A stretch of 64,000 nucleotides of DNA. It comes from Rhizoctonia solani. Its lineage: Eukaryota; Basidiomycota; Agaricomycetes; Cantharellales; Ceratobasidiaceae. Position 1 is the first letter of the stretch. Every line of letters begins with the position of its first letter. The notes under the pieces were generated by a model that searched no databases, was not told the origin of the DNA, and saw nothing but the letters and a program-made list of their open reading frames with translations. Below, in pieces: positions 63,195-64,000 of this stretch. The stretch covers positions 372,001 through 436,000 of the forward strand of contig NC_057374.1 in assembly GCF_016906535.1 (NCBI RefSeq), given 5' to 3'. The position numbers and the translations under genes are program-made.

Positions 63195-64000
63195 ATGACA
63201 CCAACGACAAACAGCGCTGCGATCTTTAACGAGTTTCCTCAACTTTTGGTCAACCAAAATACTATTGCATATGGAGAGAATTCAATAGATATCGAGAATG
63301 CGGCGCTCGGTGGCGGCATCCTTGCGAAAACTCTGTATCTATCAATTGACCCTCACCTACGTCGTTGGATGAACGAAGGTGATACTTCTACCGGACCGAG
63401 TTTTGAACTGGGTAAACCGTATGTGATAGGGTTAACATCTATTAAAACAGTAATAACACAAATTTTCTAGGATATGGGGTATTGGCTTGGCCCTGGTGTT
63501 GCGATCCGAGACGAATAGCGTTCGGCAAGGAGATATCATATATGTTCCAACTTACCGTACGTAGCGCATGTAAGCCCTTAATTAGATATTCAAGCCGCTC
63601 ATTCCCATCTAGCCTTTCAAGAATATAATATCCTCAGCGCAGACACGCCTCTGCGTGTAATTAAACCGGATCCCGAGGTTCCCTTGTCGGCGTATTTGAC
63701 TGTTTTAGGAATGCCTGGACAAACTGCATTTTATGGATTGGAACTAATCGGAGCTCCCAAATCTGGGGAAACTATTTACGTATCTGCCGGAGCCGGAGCA
63801 GTTGGATCGTAAGCACCTGGTCCGCACCTTCCAAGCAACAGTTCTAGACCAAATGAAACAGACTCGTTGCTCAGCTTGCCAAGGCAAAGGGCCTCAAGGT
63901 CATTGCATCCGCAGGGTCAGACGAAAAAGTCGAGGTCATGAAAAAAATGGGTATAGATGTTGCTTTTAATTATAAGACCGATCGAGTAGAGGATGTGCTC
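63195..64000 (+). CDS. Zinc-independent medium-chain reductase (NADP-dependent), 3' end outside window
   Basis: Exons 63195-63418, 63471-63556, 63613-63808, 63862-64000 (continues). Landmarks of the PTGR/leukotriene B4 dehydrogenase-like MDR group: LYLSIDPHLRRWMNEG near residue 48, GDIIYVPTY, YLTVLGMPGQTAFYGL, and the nucleotide-binding motif SAGAGAVGSLVAQLAK, followed by GLKVIASAGSDEKV. Such enzymes reduce activated C=C bonds of enones with NADPH in the cytosol; the substrate here is unknown. No zinc-ligand residues of alcohol dehydrogenases are seen. It follows ADGF2 on the same strand, and both were duplicated together. Confidence 0.88.

Overview
The window reads as a filamentous basidiomycete nuclear genome, probably an agaricomycete; the resemblance to Rhizoctonia-type proteins is my recollection and was not searched. 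The evidence is genes cut by many 45-65 nt introns, Zn(II)2Cys6 regulators, secreted polymer-degrading enzymes and no operons. Exon models were built by hand from splice signals, reading frame and family motifs. Most models close exactly in frame, and paralogues agree to the base in exon length.

Left part (1-20.7 kb): the C-terminal four fifths of RPAP1, an RNA polymerase II assembly factor; a dispersed repeat; then a cluster of fungal Zn(II)2Cys6 transcription factors (TF1 pseudogene, TF2, TF3, all minus strand) with a secreted beta-propeller lactonase-like gene (lacA, plus strand) between them; then a PHO85/PCL-type cyclin.

Middle (20.7-37.4 kb): a gene-poor stretch, then a second cluster in the opposite orientation (TF4 and TF5 plus strand, lacB minus strand), an extracellular subtilase, and a CCDC25/Jlp2 homologue with a remarkable intron structure. 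The two TF-lactonase clusters face each other. lacA and lacB are almost identical for about 1.1 kb and then diverge abruptly, which suggests gene conversion.

Right part (37.4-64 kb): a secreted GH10 xylanase, a GH13 alpha-amylase, a PLP-dependent aromatic amino acid/tyrosine-type decarboxylase, a membrane-anchored YtcJ-like amidohydrolase, a single-pass membrane protein, and a tandem duplication of an ADGF-type adenosine deaminase with a medium-chain reductase. One deaminase copy keeps the catalytic residues. The second has an intact reading frame but has lost two zinc ligands and a catalytic Asp, so it looks like a conserved pseudoenzyme. Exon remnants of a third deaminase and of a second reductase lie between them, next to a probable solo LTR.

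Things to keep in mind: amylase, decarboxylase, amidohydrolase and membrane protein each lack one or two single bases needed to close the frame (42.0-51.6 kb), so they are either decaying genes or assembly deletions. Six introns appear to use GC-AG rather than GT-AG ends, three of them in one gene.
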